A DNA stretch of 64,000 nt. Source: Anastrepha obliqua. Taxonomy: Eukaryota > Arthropoda > Insecta > Diptera > Tephritidae. Position numbers and translations under genes: made by a program. The notes under the pieces are model-generated. The model saw only the letters and a program-made list of their open reading frames with translations, was not told where the DNA came from and searched no databases. The DNA is taken from assembly GCF_027943255.1 (NCBI RefSeq), contig NC_072893.1, forward strand, positions 44,848,001-44,912,000, in the 5' to 3' direction. Positions 11,131 to 22,993 of this stretch are shown here, one piece after another (position 1 is the stretch's first letter; every line of letters begins with the position of its first letter).

Positions 11131-11772
11131 TATTTTTAAATTATGAAAATTTTTGAAAATTTTGGGGAGTTTTCAGATTCTCTATATTAGAAAAAAACAG
11201 AACGAGAGTAACTAATATTGATCTGCAAAAATTGTATGCCAAATTTACGAAAAGGAATATTTTGTCCATGGGAGTTTTCGAAGCGGTAGCGATAAATATT
11301 AAAAAAAAAAAAATACAAAAAAAAAATACAAATAAAATAAAGAAGAGGTCTCATTCATCAAGAACAAATTTGTTTTTGGGCTATCCTAATATCAGATTTA
11401 TATGTAGTAAAATATCAAAAGAAAATATTTTATAGCACATAATAATGCGTCATAACCAGCAATGCGTCACTTGAAATGCGAAGCGCAGTTTAGAAGTTAA
11501 ATCATTAAGTAAAAAATGAGCGAATCATCAATTTTTTTAAACGTACATAATTGTGTGAAATGCACAGGTATAAACTTGGGAAGATGTCATAGAGGCATGG
11601 AAGAAGTTACTAAACTATGTTACGGGGTTCGGCACTCGAAGTGTAATCGACTTCAGACCGCTCCTCTAGGGTATCAGCTGTCTGTTTGTTGGCTAAATGA
11701 CAGTCCAGAGTATTGTTTGCAAGCGCGAGGAAGCATTTTGCCGAGAGTTAACGCGAAAAAAGAAAATCAGTA
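11131..11772. other. No gene recognised; Tc1 5' flank
   Basis: A-rich sequence at 11300-11345, then an 85-codon plus-strand frame (11516-11773) with no family I can name. Its stop lies next to the ATG of the Tc1-like fragment, so part of it may be decayed 5' sequence of that element. Confidence 0.35.
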
Positions 11773-11925
11773 ATGGATTTCAAACGTAATGGTGTGATTG
11801 CATTATATTTGACAACCCGCGATTGTTCGTGAAGTTTTTGTTTATCGCACCTTTCTCGTTACAATGATACTGGTAGCATCGCGAAACGTCTTGGAGGCGG
11901 TCATTAAAAGACTGTAAAAGTAAAT
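11773..11925 (+). pseudogene. Tc1-like transposase N-terminal fragment
   Basis: The ATG at 11773 opens MDFKRNGVIALYL. In shifted frames it continues with an AIVREVF-like piece and SRYNDTGSIAKRLGGGH, which is the helix-turn-helix linker and GRPR-like region of Tc1-type transposases (a YxxTGSIxxRxGxGx pattern). It breaks off near 11925 before any catalytic block. Frameshifts are present. It is a short 5' relic; the rest of the element is not visible. Confidence 0.6.
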
Positions 11926-12434
11926 TGATTCTTAATTTTGTATTATTTACTCAAATATTTTGCTTTGAATGGAATAAAAGTAATTTTCCAAACTAAATAA
12001 AACATATATGAGATATGTATATAATTAAATTACATTAGCCTCCGGCTTTATTTGGGTGACAACATTCCATTATTGTCATTATTATGAGCGGATTTAACAC
12101 TACAAATAGAAATATCTATTGCGTCCCCTTTATATATTCAGAGTATTTCTCTGAGTCCAGCTTCCTCAATAAATTTTAGTACAACGACGCCATTTCTGTA
12201 CATGTTAATGCTTATAAGTAACAGGCCGAGGTGTGGCTTTTAGTCACCTTTTTTCGACAGGCATCTGTTAACGCGGGCAAATTCTATGCTCCTCACCCGC
12301 TGGCGGCAGGCAATACCACCCCTACCGAAGTATGTTAACAGTGTACGATAAAATATAACTTCTTCCAAAAAATATAAAAAATAAAACTAAACTTGCATCG
12401 GCGATTTGAAAGTTCATGTCTAAATTTTCTTTAA

Positions 12435-13709
12435 GGTTGGCGGGTAGTCGAAAAAGTCTTTTCGTATTTTGTCAATAGATGTCGTTGGAGTCAGCTATCT
12501 CCAGTGCTACCAATCACATTGTGTCATATCATATTGTTTAGAAAGGTGACATTTTAAGCTGCATTTAACAAAAAAAAAAAATTAAATTCGGAGAAGTTCG
12601 AAAAAGTTATAGCTGTTCAAAAATGAGTGAAAATAGTGAAGAAATTCGCGATATTTTGAAATTTTTGTATAAAAAAGGGAAGAACGCCACGCAAGCCACC
12701 AATGAAATTTGTGAAGTTTACGGAGACGATGCGGTATCAGTTCGTGTAGCACAACAATGGTTCGCTCGCTTCCGTTCTGGAAATTTCGATGGGAAAGATG
12801 CACCTTGCTCCGGTCGACCTATCGTTGAAAAAGTCGATGAAATTATGGAAAAGATTGACCAGGACCGTCACATAGGCTGCCATGACATCGCCAAGGCACT
12901 AAACATTCATCATCAAATGGTTTTGAACCATTTAAAAAAGGCTGGTTACAAAAAGAAGCTCGATGTTTGGGTACCACATGAATTGTCTGTGAAAAATTTA
13001 ATGGACCGAATTAACATCTGCGATTCTTTGCTGAAACGAAATCAAATCGAACCATTTCTGAAGCGAATGGTAACAGGAGACGAAAAGTGGATCAAATACG
13101 ACAATAATGTGCGAAAAAGATCATGGTACAAGGGTGGTGAAGCTCAACAAATGGTCGCAAAGCCAGGATTGACGCCTCGAAAGGTTATGCTGTGTATTTG
13201 GTGGGATTGGAAAGGAATCATCCACTATGAACTGCTCCAGCCTGCTCGAATGATTGATTCCACACTTTACTGTCAACAACTGATGAGATTGAAGCAAGCA
13301 ATCGAAAAAAAAACGGCCAGAACTGATCAGCAGAAAGGGCGTCGTCTTCCATCAGGACAACGCTAGGTCACACACATCTTTGATGACTTGGCAAAAACTG
13401 GGAGTGCTTGGTTGGGAAGTTTTGATGCATCCACCATATAGCCCTGACCTTGCACCATCGGACTACCATTTGTTTCAGTCAATGCAGAACTCCCTTAATG
13501 GAGTAAAGTTGGCGGTGAAAATTACTTGTCGCATTTTTTCGCCGAAAAACCTCAAAAGTTTTACACTGATGGAATAATGTCTCTAGAAGAAAAATGGCAA
13601 AAGGTGGTCGACCAAAATGGTACATATTTGGTTTAATAAAGTTCATTATAAATATAAAAAAATGAGTTGAAGTTTGATTAGAAATACGAAAAGACTTTTT
13701 CGACTACAC
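12435..13709 (+). mobile_element. D,D34D mariner, near full length
   Basis: Inverted ends share GTAGTCGAAAAAGTCTTTTC followed by GTATTT (left near 12444-12470, right complement near 13683-13706). About 1.27 kb lies between them, the normal size of a mariner. The exact first base is uncertain because the outermost bases differ. It contains one transposase frame broken only by small indels. Confidence 0.9.
12623..13636 (+). pseudogene. Mariner transposase (mellifera/cecropia-like), two small frameshifts
   Basis: Starts MSENSEEIRDILKFLYKKG, with the double helix-turn-helix (about residues 1-110) including WFARFRSGNFD and a GRP linker. WVPHELS follows, and then the catalytic core. First Asp in VTGDEKW, second in HQDNARSH, third in YSPDLAPSDYH; the spacing of second to third is 34, the mariner signature. 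An extra A in the run near 13306-13313 shifts the frame just before the second Asp. A lost base near 13535 shifts it again, before WQKVVDQNGTYLV and the stop at 13634-13636. The reconstructed order is complete but the copy cannot be translated through. Subfamily is by resemblance only. Confidence 0.92.
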
Positions 13710-14843
13710 AATATAACTTTTATGAGAAAGTGCAAAACATACTCAGAGAAACTACAAAAAAAGAATAGAGAAATATAACAGGTTAAAATGTACTACAAAA
13801 ATATTTGTCATAAAATTCTAGTAGAAGTCTTTTAATATTCCAAAGCTCAAAATTAAACTTAAGCGCCAGAAACCGGTAACCTACGGTAACCTATGTATAT
13901 ATATTGGATTTTTTCCGTACAAATCGTATCTTGTTTTCCACCTTCAGTTAGAATCCATTGTCGAGCTTTTGTTATTTTTATTTTTTTATAGATAGCGCTA
14001 GTAAAAATAGTCAAATTTAAAGTATTACAAAGTAAGCGTGGACACCTGTGAATACAACCAGAACACCGCATTAAAGGGTTACGGATAGTCAGAGGTGCGG
14101 AAAAATGTGAATTTTCAATAATTGTTTTTTGCTAGTCAGTTGCTATGTTTTAGAAAAATGAAACTATAGCATTAATACATCATGTTTCGACTTGACTCTG
14201 GCAAAATTTGTGTGGAGCCTGTTTCTGCAAAAGTCCCTTGCGGTGATCTTCACAAGTCCTTGGAGGTTCATCTAAAATCAATCGGTTTTATCAAATGAAT
14301 TAGTTTTATTAATAAATAATCTTGTGCCTGATCGAAGCTGTTTTTGCAAAATCAACAATATGGCAGCCTTAGGAAATATTTTTCAGATCTTCGGGAAAAA
14401 ATCAAAAATTAATTAAAAGAAAACAAAAAAATCCAAAAATTCTTGAAAAAAATCCTTCGATCGGGCACGAGTATTTTATGTTTTTTAAAAGCTGTATACA
14501 TTTTATTGAAATCTACTAAGCGGTTTTTAAGCTACAGTGATCACCAGGTCAACAAACATAGTTTTGACAGAAACCCATTTAAAATTTTGCCATCGATTTA
14601 TGTAGAGTTATACGAATTATTTAGTTACTTACACTGTGTGATGTATTCCTCGGCGATATTATAGTTCTTCAGTCGTCATAGTAGCTTCCAAAATATCAAT
14701 TATCTGTTGCCTACGTAGCATTCTACTTTCTGCAGCATCCATTTTTTCAACATACGAACGCTCCGGAACCCCCGAGCGCCCTTTGTTAATTCTTGAATAA
14801 CTCCAAAAGTATTTGTAGGATGCACTTTATATTTTCACAGAAT
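13710..14843. other. No gene recognised
   Basis: AT-rich sequence. Wording near 14350-14600 (AATATGGCAGCC, poly-A/T blocks) resembles the filler of non-autonomous DNA elements, but I find no matching inverted ends. The open frames at 13859-14071 and 14443-14664 look random. Confidence 0.4.
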
Positions 14844-14863
14844 ATTGAAGTGAAACTTCTTTT
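14844..14863 (+). repeat. Left subterminal inverted repeat of Helentron-like copy 1
   Basis: ATTGAAGTGAAACTTCTTTT; its exact complement is at 16068-16087, 1.2 kb away. Identity stops abruptly outside these 20 bases on both sides. Confidence 0.85.
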
Positions 14864-14871
14864 GTCTCGAA

Positions 14872-15045
14872 GGATGAAACGCTGTGAGGAGTAAAACCAT
14901 AGCGTTTCATCGATATGTGACGCTACGCCAGCGCCATCTGTTAAAAGCGTGGCGTGGATGAAACGCTGTGAGGAGTAAAACTACGCTAAACTACGTAAAA
15001 CTCACGCTATGCCAGCGCCATCTGTTAAAAGACTGGCGTGGCGTG
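14872..15045. repeat. ~85-bp tandem duplication inside Helentron-like copy 1
   Basis: GATGAAACGCTGTGAGGAGT appears near 14872 and again near 14957. Each is followed by GCCAGCGCCATCTGTTAAAA (near 14926 and 15009) and TGGCGTG. The two units are about 85 bp and differ by small indels. Short internal tandem repeats are frequent in non-autonomous rolling-circle elements. Confidence 0.8.
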
Positions 15046-15119
15046 TCGTCGTGAATGTAATGCGGTCGTTTATTATTGCATTCTTATCGAATGTAATTTG
15101 TAAATATGACATTTGATTG

Positions 15120-15440
15120 ACGGCCGCCGTAGCCGAGTGGGTTGGTGCGTGATCACCATTCGGAATTCACAGAGAGGTCGTTGGTTCGAATCTCGGTGAA
15201 AGCAAAATTAATGAAAACATTTTTCTAATAGCGGTCGCCCCTCGGCAGGCAATGGCAAACCTCCGAGTGTATTTCTGCCATGAAAAAAATCTGCTCATAA
15301 ACATATCATAAAACAAAATGAAATAAATGCATAAAAAAAAACAAAAAAAAAATTTTCTTGTGATTCGAACCAAGGATTTCGGATCGGAAGCCCACATTGC
15401 TAGCCGCTGGGCTATCGCGCTGTGCTGTCGCCGCAAAATA
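15120..15440 (-). mobile_element. Two-headed tRNA-derived SINE, copy 1
   Basis: Two tRNA-like promoters face each other. On plus, box A-like TAGCCGAGTGGG (15130) and box B GGTTCGAATCT (15183-15193) are followed by a body with CTAATAGCGGTCGCCCCTCG and CTCCGAGTGTATTTCTGCCA. On minus, a second head has box A-like ATAGCCCAGCGGC (about 15402-15415) and box B GGTTCGAATCA (15361-15371), followed by A/T-rich linker. The same order, end to end and inverted, occurs at 52541-52838, so this is one composite unit and not two chance neighbours. Orientation is set so that the 52.5-kb copy is plus. Confidence 0.75.
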
Positions 15441-15625
15441 ATGTATCATAAATCTGTTTACCATACCAAAGACCATACACTTTGCGAACGCATTTCGGTG
15501 GAAACAGTTGACAGTTATCCCAAACACAATATTATTAGTAACGCGAGACGCGTCATAGAGTGTGTGTGTAGTTTTGAGCAAATCTTACAAACATATTTTG
15601 TTTTGTTGATTGATTTCTGTTAAAT

Positions 15626-15933
15626 ATGGCATCAAATCAACAAAAACGGAAACCGAAAACAGGTGCTGAACGGCAACGTGAGTATTTGGAGCGTAAAAAA
15701 TTAAGAGCTACTGTTGAACACCGTGACAGTGAATCCTCCGGTTGTACGATAAGTGATAATTTGTAGTACCAACAACAAGATGCGGAACTACCATTGATGC
15801 AGTATTTCATCGATACCTTGATAGATTAGAATGTAGATCATTTTTTACGTATTTCAGTTACCATAAAGCCCTTGTTTCATTTTTGGAAAACGAATCCAAT
15901 AATGATAATGACAATGCCGAGAACCAAATGTAA
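15626..15933 (+). pseudogene. Basic N-terminus fused to endonuclease C-terminal end (Helentron-like)
   Basis: The ATG at 15626 opens a 46-codon basic segment (MASNQQKRKPKTGAERQREY) ending at TAG 15764-15766. In another frame, 15769-15933 reads a TTRCGTTIDAVFHRYL block, then a YFSYHKALVSF block, and ends with an acidic Asn/Asp tail at TAA 15931-15933. The second part matches the end of the copy-2 endonuclease (TTIDAVFQRY, YFSYHKPLVSF). The pattern fits an apurinic-endonuclease-like (EEP) domain such as the one at the C-terminus of Helentron polyproteins. Everything between, including Rep, helicase and most of the nuclease, has been deleted. It is not translatable as one product. Confidence 0.65.
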
Positions 15934-16067
15934 TTGAGTACAATAAATTCATTTCTTTTTATATTAAAATAAATAAATAATTCTGTTTAATAAAATTCCA
16001 TTCCATGCTTTCCATGACTTCTGCATGCATTATATTGAAATAATAGTTAAATTATTGATTTGTTGAT

Positions 16068-16105
16068 AAAAGAAGTTTCACTTCAATCGTGCGGGTTCCG
16101 TGAAC
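16068..16105 (+). repeat. Right subterminal repeat and 3' hairpin of Helentron-like copy 1
   Basis: AAAAGAAGTTTCACTTCAAT (16068-16087), complement of the left repeat, followed after seven bases by hairpin GTTC-CGT-GAAC (16095-16105). Copy 2 shows the same order with a different hairpin sequence. Confidence 0.65.
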
Positions 16106-16112
16106 TACCACA

Positions 16113-16688
16113 CACTTTCTTTTATTTTTAAGATATAATACTTTAAAAAAATTTAAAAAAAATTCAATTTGTTGAAAATTATGACTACACCTAACCCCTT
16201 AGTGAACGTGTATTTCTTAATAAATTTATTTCCAATTAAAGAAGTCAGATTTTGCGTCACACTCTATTCATACGGACAGTTTGGGTTTTCTACTTCTGTC
16301 GTTAGTGAAATAATGTATTGTGAGTAGTGATTACTCGATACCACCTTTGAATCGATACTTTTACTTGAATAAATGGTGGTAAAAAGTTTTGCATATATTC
16401 AAATATGGAGTAAAATCTGAAAATATAAAATTCAGACAATGCTTTTATGACTTTTTTTTATCCACTCCGAAGGTGAACGAGGGCTTATAATGGCAAGCTT
16501 CTATAATGAAGCTGTTATATGTGCAATTACTTGTAGAAATGCTGCTGTATTGACAGTTTCTGCCACTAAATATAAACTTGGCTCATTCCGGTAGCATTGG
16601 TTCGAGTGATGTCGGAACATTCAGGTGTCTCGTCGTACATTATTCCATCAAGTGAAGGCCGATAGCTGCTCTTGTAGAGTATATTTCA
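16113..16688. other. No gene seen
   Basis: AT-rich flank between the Helentron-like element and the TTAA element; no motif recognised. Confidence 0.5.
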
Positions 16689-16692
16689 TTAA

Positions 16693-17446
16693 GGTACTTG
16701 ACCACCTTATAAGTTTCAAAAAATTAAATTTTTTTTTTTACATTTTTTCAATCCTTATACTTTTAAAAATCATCACCTGAAACTGTTTTTTTAAATTCGA
16801 ATTCTAACAAAGTGAAATCAGTGAAAATGTGCAGGCGCATCCTGCACTCATTACTTGCTGACTCAGCGGAAAGAAAATAGCAAGTTTTAACTTTAAAGGC
16901 GTTTTTCCAGAAATTACTTTTTTTCGAATGGCGGACACTTTATCTCCGAAACTGCTTAGCCGATTTTAATGATTTTGGTCTTCTTTTATTTGTTAAGATG
17001 TTTTGTATGCCAATTTACCACATTTTGCAAAAAAAAAGTTAATAAAGTATTGCTTTTTAAGCATAACATTGTGAAAAACAGGGGTGTTTTCTTAACTTTT
17101 TTTCAAACATCCGCCATTTTTTTATTATTTTTTTTTTTTGTCAGTTTGTGGTAAATTCTCACGCAAGGAACCTTCCTTTTGAAAATTTTGTTTCTCTCTT
17201 TTGTTTTAGAATTACCATTTCTAAGATTAACTGTCCGCCGCAAGACATGATTTTCTTCAGGCCTCGACTTTGGCGCCTCCTGGATATATGTTAAAAAAAG
17301 AAATTTTAATAAATCAATTTTTTTTTTGTATTATATAAGCTCTAAATAAAAATTAAAAAAAAATTATTTTAATATATTATACAGAACATGAAAAAAAAAT
17401 TATTGAATATGTTGTACTTTTTAGCTTTCCAAGGTGGTCAAGTACC
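16693..17446. mobile_element. TTAA-flanked inverted-repeat element (piggyBac-type MITE candidate)
   Basis: GGTACTTGACCACCTT at 16693-16708 is repeated inverted as AAGGTGGTCAAGTACC at 17431-17446. TTAA lies directly outside both ends (16689-16692 and 17447-17450), as in piggyBac-type insertion. The 754-bp interior has no transposase and is filled with A/T runs around ATGGCGGACACTTTATCTCC. The ends lack the CCC start usual for piggyBac itself, so the superfamily is inferred from the TTAA duplication only. Confidence 0.8.
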
Positions 17447-17450
17447 TTAA

Positions 17451-19575
17451 ATATCAAACGAATATCTTCATACAGCAAGTCCATGACATCATCGGGTTGT
17501 CATGTGCAAAAGTATGCCAAAGAGGTTCTAATCACAGAATTATTCAATTTTTGTATAAAAAAAATAACTTTCTTCGTCGATGAGAACTATTCCGTGCTGC
17601 CTCATAATGGACGTGATCAGCACTGCTCGCCCGCGCTCTTCCTTAGAAAAGTGAAAAATCACACAAAATTTAGTATCTAATAAATGTTTTCTTTGCAAGC
17701 AAACGAAGAAGGACGAGAAAAAATTCATTTGTTGCACCATCGAACTTACAAAAGGAAAAGTGCGTGCAATTTTTTATATTTAAAGTATATTTATTTTACA
17801 AGTCTTTGCGCTAAATGTTGTTGGATAAAATATTTGTTTATTTTAGAATTTGATTTTTATTACATTTGAATTTGCGGTGGCCGCCAGCGTCAATTGATTT
17901 TATCGCGCAAATAGAATTTCTTTATTGAACACAAAATCTACGCGCATACACTCAAACGCACACGCACACACACACAGACAGTGTCGCACACAAATACCAA
18001 TGCATTTAAACAAAGTCACAAAGCGCTTGCCAAACAAAGATGTAAATTTCCACTTGAATGCGGCTAATCCCATAAATTTGCCACATTCCACATGCCGCAT
18101 ACCGCAGCAACTTCTACTAGCCAGCAGCGAACAGCCAGTAACTTCATGCTGCGTTAAATTCTGCCTGCTGAACGCTTTTTTTCGCTGAATGGCGCGCACG
18201 GATTTTATAAAAATACACACACGAGTGCATAAATGCTTTTAGCGGATTTCATTGCAGTTTTGAAGGTTTTTTTTTTACTTTTTTTTTGATTTGGTTTTAT
18301 TGCTTTCTTTATTGCTGAATTGTGTCGTTACCGTCGTTGTCATTGTTTTATGTTACATTAGTTTTTATGTGTTAATCTATTTTTTATAAATTTTCGTGTT
18401 TTTTTTATTGACACATCTACATAGATCGGCACTTTATGTTGCGTATACGCCGCGGTGCGCTCGCCTTCTATTTATTGGCATTTGGCTACGGCGCTCAACA
18501 AACAATTATGTTTTTTCTGTCGAGTGATTTACATTTACAGTTACCCGTATAAATAAATTTAAAATACCCGTACTACACGCATACACACACACACACACAT
18601 ACACACCCAACACACACATACATGCTTCACAATTTACAATCATCTATGCCAACAACGCGCCACATTCACGATGCGCAAAATTTATTATTGATTTGCTTTT
18701 AGTTGCATATTTTTTTCACTTTCTCATACACACACGCAAAGTTTAACAAGTAAATAAATAAGTAGCGAATACAATATTCACATCCGTTTGCTTACTCAAT
18801 TGAACGGCCAGAGCCAGCCAGCTGTTTTATTGCATAGAAAATCCCAATAAATTTAGTGGCATTTGAAAAGAGTGTTAAAAACCGCATTAATTTATTTGTT
18901 GTTTTAGAAATGCACGCGAATGACAGCTTAATTGAATGTATAGTCGGAGGTTTAAAAAAACAGCAACACAGCTCACAAAAAGGAAAAACAAAAATATGAT
19001 TTTGTGTGGCCTGCAAGTGAGTGTGGAGAATAGCAGAAAGGTTTTCCGCAAATGAGGTGCAGATTTTTCCAAACGAATTATTGGATAGATAGAAAGATAG
19101 GATAGTACATTGAAATTCAGGAAAACGCAGGAATTCCACAATTTATCAGATCATTTGCACAGCCATACATGCCTTCAAACCCTCCCCGCAGTTTTGATAC
19201 CAATAAAAAATAATGTTTATTATTTTTTTTATAGTAATTAATATTGTAAGCTTTAGTAATTTAAACATTTTTGGTTTATTTTAAGTTATTGATTGATTAT
19301 TAATGAGTTGACCTTCTGTTAGTGGTTTGCTTTGAGGTACATAAATCCAACATTACTTAAATGAAAAAAAGTGGAAAAAGTTTCCACCAAAATTTTAATT
19401 TTTTTTTTAATTTTTAGAAAATTTTTAGGTACTCAGTTTTATAGCGCATTTACTTTTTGTGTAAAAAAGTCCAAGTTTCAAGCGGCTTAAGATTCGCGCT
19501 GATTTGTCACATTCGTTTCGCAAAGGTGGTGCGCATTTTCTTCATATAACGAACACCGCACAGTTTTTATATATA
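17451..19575. other. No gene recognised; (CA)n and AT-rich sequence
   Basis: Contains (CA)-rich tracts at about 17955-17980 and 18571-18620 and T-runs near 18264-18290. Frames of 85-115 codons at 17900-18220 and 18792-19141 lack any recognisable domain. Host non-coding DNA is likely. Confidence 0.5.
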
Positions 19576-20716
19576 AGGTCAGTCCATAAGTTCGAGCGTA
19601 TTTTACCCATAATTTCACTTTTGTCGATTTTTGCATACAAAAAATTATTCACGGATTATAACGGAACTATTTATATTTTCTTTGATATATTGTGCATTTA
19701 ACAAGTGATTTTAATTGCGGATAGAAGCACGTGTTGTTAAAAAATGAAATGGAATCTTCGAACGCGTATGAGAGGCATATTTTGTATTTTTTATATAAAA
19801 GCGGTAAAAATGCAACAACTGCTGCTGCAGAAATAAACACTGTTTACGGAGAGGATAATGTGAGTGTAAGGACTGCGCAAAAGTGGTTTTCAAAATTCCC
19901 AAGCGGTAACTGCGACATGGAGGATGCCCCGCGCGCAGGTCGTCCTGAAGTCTTTTAACTCCGACGCCTTGCTCGAACTCGCGTGGAACAGTTCACAGGC
20001 ACCTGGTTTAGTTGGGGAAGGTTTCAAAGCTGTGAAAATGGGTTCCGCATAGACTTTCCGTCGCCAACCTTCAGCAGAGAGTGAATGTGTGTTCTCAGCC
20101 GCTGCAACGGCTTGAAAATGAAAGTGTTTTGAACCGTATTGTTACTGGTGATGAAAAATGGGTCCAGAACCGACCCCTAGATATGGCCTTTACCCCAAAA
20201 GATTCTCCTGTCTATTTGGTGGGATATGGCCGGTATTGTTTATTATGAACTTCTGGAACCAACCAGACGATAACTGCTGATTATTATTCTCATTAGCTAT
20301 CAAATCTGAATCAGACACTTAACAAAAATCGACCGTCTTTAGTGAATAGATGAATAGTTTTGTTTCACCACGACAACACAAGACCTCATACCGCAAAGCA
20401 AACATTAGGCAAGCTGAACGTGCTCGGATGGGAGCTAATGCCTCATTCACCATACTCCCTTTTCCGTGAACTTCAATCCCATATGATTAACAAGAACTAC
20501 TCCTCAAAAGAAGCTATAAAAAGGGATATCGAAGCGTATTTTGGCTCCAACGAAAAACAATTTTTTGAGCAGGGAATTAAAAATTTGCCTAAACGTTGGG
20601 AAGACATTGTAAATAATGAAGGAAAATATATTATTGATTAATTAATACTTTAAGCATCTTTTTTATTAATTTTAAAACCAACTTTAAAAAACGCGCGAAG
20701 TTATGGACTGACCTGA
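19576..20716 (+). mobile_element. D,D34D-type mariner, third catalytic Asp deleted
   Basis: Inverted ends AGGTCAGTCCATAAGTTCG (left) and the complement of CGCGAAGTTATGGACTGACC (right) lie beside TA. The transposase begins at 19746 (MESSNAYERHILYFLYKSG), keeps a helix-turn-helix (TAQKWFSKFPSGNCD) and stops at 19958. Later pieces in other frames include VTGDEKWV (first Asp) near 20145 and FHHDNTRPHTA (second Asp) near 20360. The segment that should read PYSPDLAPTDYHLF is cut to PYSLFRELQ, removing the third Asp. The C-terminus (KRWEDIVNNEGKYIID) ends at 20641. At least two deletions and several stops make it inactive. Confidence 0.88.
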
Positions 20717-22228
20717 TAGAAGAAAACATCCAACACCATCAAAAGCAGAAAAAAATTGTAAAAACCCATAAATATTTTAGAAAGTTTCAAACTTGGACTT
20801 ATTAGTTCTTTGTAGGACAATTCACTGCATTTTCTAAAAAATAATAATTGAAATGAATAAATAAATAGTCAGAAACTGTGAAATGTGTGATGCTTTATAA
20901 TTTTGCCTTTATCTTTATTAATGTTTGTTTAATTCAGTTTGCGGTGATGAGAATTAATGAATTTATTTTTTTCACAATTTCAATGACCAATCTTCACATA
21001 ATTGGCATAAAATCAAAAGAGAATAAAATTACGCAAATAGAAAAAAATAGCTCCTCATTTCAATGACATAATTAAATAAATTGGAATTGCAATTATATTT
21101 AATTGTTTTATGGCGCGTCTTACAAGATCGCAAAAAACACACAAACAAAAACCAAATAATGGAAAAGGCAACTAAAACAGCAAAAAGCAAAATGAAGAAA
21201 ATCATTTTAAGCACGAACTCGAAAACAAGTATTTGTAATGATTCTCCGTAACAAAAATCCAGCAAAATTCCGTAATAATGAAAACAACAAAATACCAGCC
21301 AAGGAACGAAAATATTTGAAAGAGTAGTTACTTGTAGAATAACACAACAGCGCAGCAGTAGCACAAGCTGGAAGCGTTGATAATAAGAGCAGATGGAATT
21401 TTTAGATTTTCAGAGTGGGATGACGCAGGTAGGCTTATGATTCCATAGTACGCAGAGGGCAGTGGGTGCAAGGTAGTTATGTGGCGGGCAGGGTGTCGCT
21501 GGCCCTGCATGCGGATGCTCATAGCGCAACTGTTGTTATTGTTGTCTGGCATGTTGCCACTACGAATTTGTAAAATTATAAACTTATAAACTCATAGTAG
21601 TTGAGTCACTCGAAACGACGAAGGCACGACAGCGATGTAGGCACAATGCGTACGCAGATTTTACGTAATTGGAATAATATAAAAGGGGTTTTGAAATGTA
21701 GGTTAGGTTAAGGCAGACTGGTGCTGATATTTCTACTAGCTTTCTGGGTGTCTAACAAGTGATACAGAGCCAACATAACTCAGCAGTAACGGTACCTGTA
21801 AGCGTTTTGTTACTGATTTTGTTGATTACACCAGTTTACAGCCAAAAACCTATGAACCAGGTAGGAATACTCAAAACTCCTTTGTAAAATTGGGCACTGT
21901 GGTCGAAAATCTGAGTAAATTTGTAGTTTTCGATTACGTAACGGTTTTGTTATAGTAATGGTTTTGGATTAAGGAAAAAAAATTTATCATAAGAATTTCT
22001 AATATCTGGAGAATCCGTTAACTGCTCAAAGCAAATATTATTTCAAGTCAAAGATAATCAAATTTCCTACCTTTTTCTTTTGCCTAATTTTTCATGAAAG
22101 CTTAACATTCCCAAGTTACTTATAATGCAAAGAAAAATAATTTCTTTTAGCAGAAATGCCAACATTTTCTTTGTAATATTAAAAGAAATATGCACTGCGT
22201 TAAATAACCAAAGCATCCTTTGAATAAT
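20717..22228. other. No gene seen
   Basis: AT-rich; no repeat or domain recognised. AAGTCCAAGTTT near 19468 and its complement near 20791 flank the mariner at some distance and could be the arms of an older host element, but the match is only 12-13 bp. Confidence 0.4.
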
Positions 22229-22993
22229 ATTTATGCGAAAATAAGCAGGAGGTCATCGTTACCATTCGAGAACGAATTCGCAGAAATCCCTTTAGAAAGC
22301 AGAAAATAATGTCCAAGGAAATGAAGTTATCGACCAGATTCATGTCAAGACTAATTAGAGGTAATCTCTACATGAAAGTTTTCCTTCACTCAACTGGCCA
22401 TCTTGTGGAGACGTGGTTGAAGAAAAGTAAACTCGACAGATGCAAGCAGCTTCTTCGGAGGCACGCAGTCAACGGCCGTGAAAATATTCTTTTGACAGAT
22501 GAGAAAACTTTTATTGTTGAAGAAGTTTTGAACAAGCAAAACAACAAAATCTATGCTAAAACTTCTATAGACGCAAAAAATATTATTCCAAGAGTTCAAC
22601 ACCATCCAGTCTCCGAAATGGTTTGGTGGAGAGTGGCTTATAAAGGCATTACATCCCTTCATTTCTGCGAAAAAGGGGTTGAGACCGCAGCAAAATTGTA
22701 CCAAGAAGATGTCTTAGAAGGCGTGGTGAAGCGGTTGAGCAGTATTCTCTTCAATGGACTCATCGTTGGATTTTCCACCACGATTCCGCTCCAGCCCATA
22801 AAGCAAAAACTACTCAGCAGTTGCTATTAAACAATATTCCTGAGTTCATAGCCACAGAAGATTTAGAGAGCTTCAAACAATCTATGGTTCGAGCAGCGAC
22901 GTCAATACCCATGGAAACCGTGCGTGCTGCATAGCTGAATGGCCTAATCGTGTAAAGGCTTGTGTGAAAGCAAATGGTGACCATTTCGAATGA
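22229..22993 (+). pseudogene. maT-like (D,D37D) Tc1/mariner transposase remnant
   Basis: Reading begins mid-protein (VIVTIRERIRRNPFRKQKIM), runs through a GHLVETWLKKSKL linker and reaches the first Asp in ILLTDEKTF. It continues through KIYAKTS, VWWRVAYKGITSLHFCEKGV and LYQEDVLE. A frameshift near 22763 precedes the second Asp (IFHHDSAPAHKAKT). After EFIATED the expected SPDLNPLDY block is missing and the frame resumes at LESFKQSM, so the third Asp has been deleted. The ending VKACVKANGDHFE is in a further frame, stop at 22991-22993. Family members I recall have 37 residues between the last two Asp. The N-terminal helix-turn-helix and the terminal repeats are not seen. Confidence 0.78.

Larger units (their letters stand above)
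14844..16112 (+). mobile_element. Helentron-like non-autonomous element, copy 1
   Basis: A perfect 20-bp inverted repeat, ATTGAAGTGAAACTTCTTTT, lies at 14844-14863 and, inverted, at 16068-16087. Seven bases after the right copy is a small hairpin, GTTC-CGT-GAAC (16095-16105). Inside are a tandem duplication (14872-15045), the two-headed SINE (15120-15440) and a coding remnant joining a basic N-terminus to the end of an endonuclease domain (15626-15933). Subterminal inverted repeats plus a short 3' hairpin are known features of Helentron-type rolling-circle transposons, and the endonuclease is carried by their autonomous members. Rep and helicase domains are absent. The assignment is inference from the architecture, shared with the copy at 52.4-53.7 kb. 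Confidence 0.6.

Noticed and set aside
15130..15193. Functional tRNA gene
   Set aside because: Box A and B are followed by a SINE body that recurs at three other sites; no closed cloverleaf.
19466..20800. Outer inverted repeat AAGTCCAAGTTT flanking the 19.6-kb mariner as a larger transposon
   Set aside because: The match is only 12-13 bp in AT-rich DNA, with no target duplication or shared continuation.
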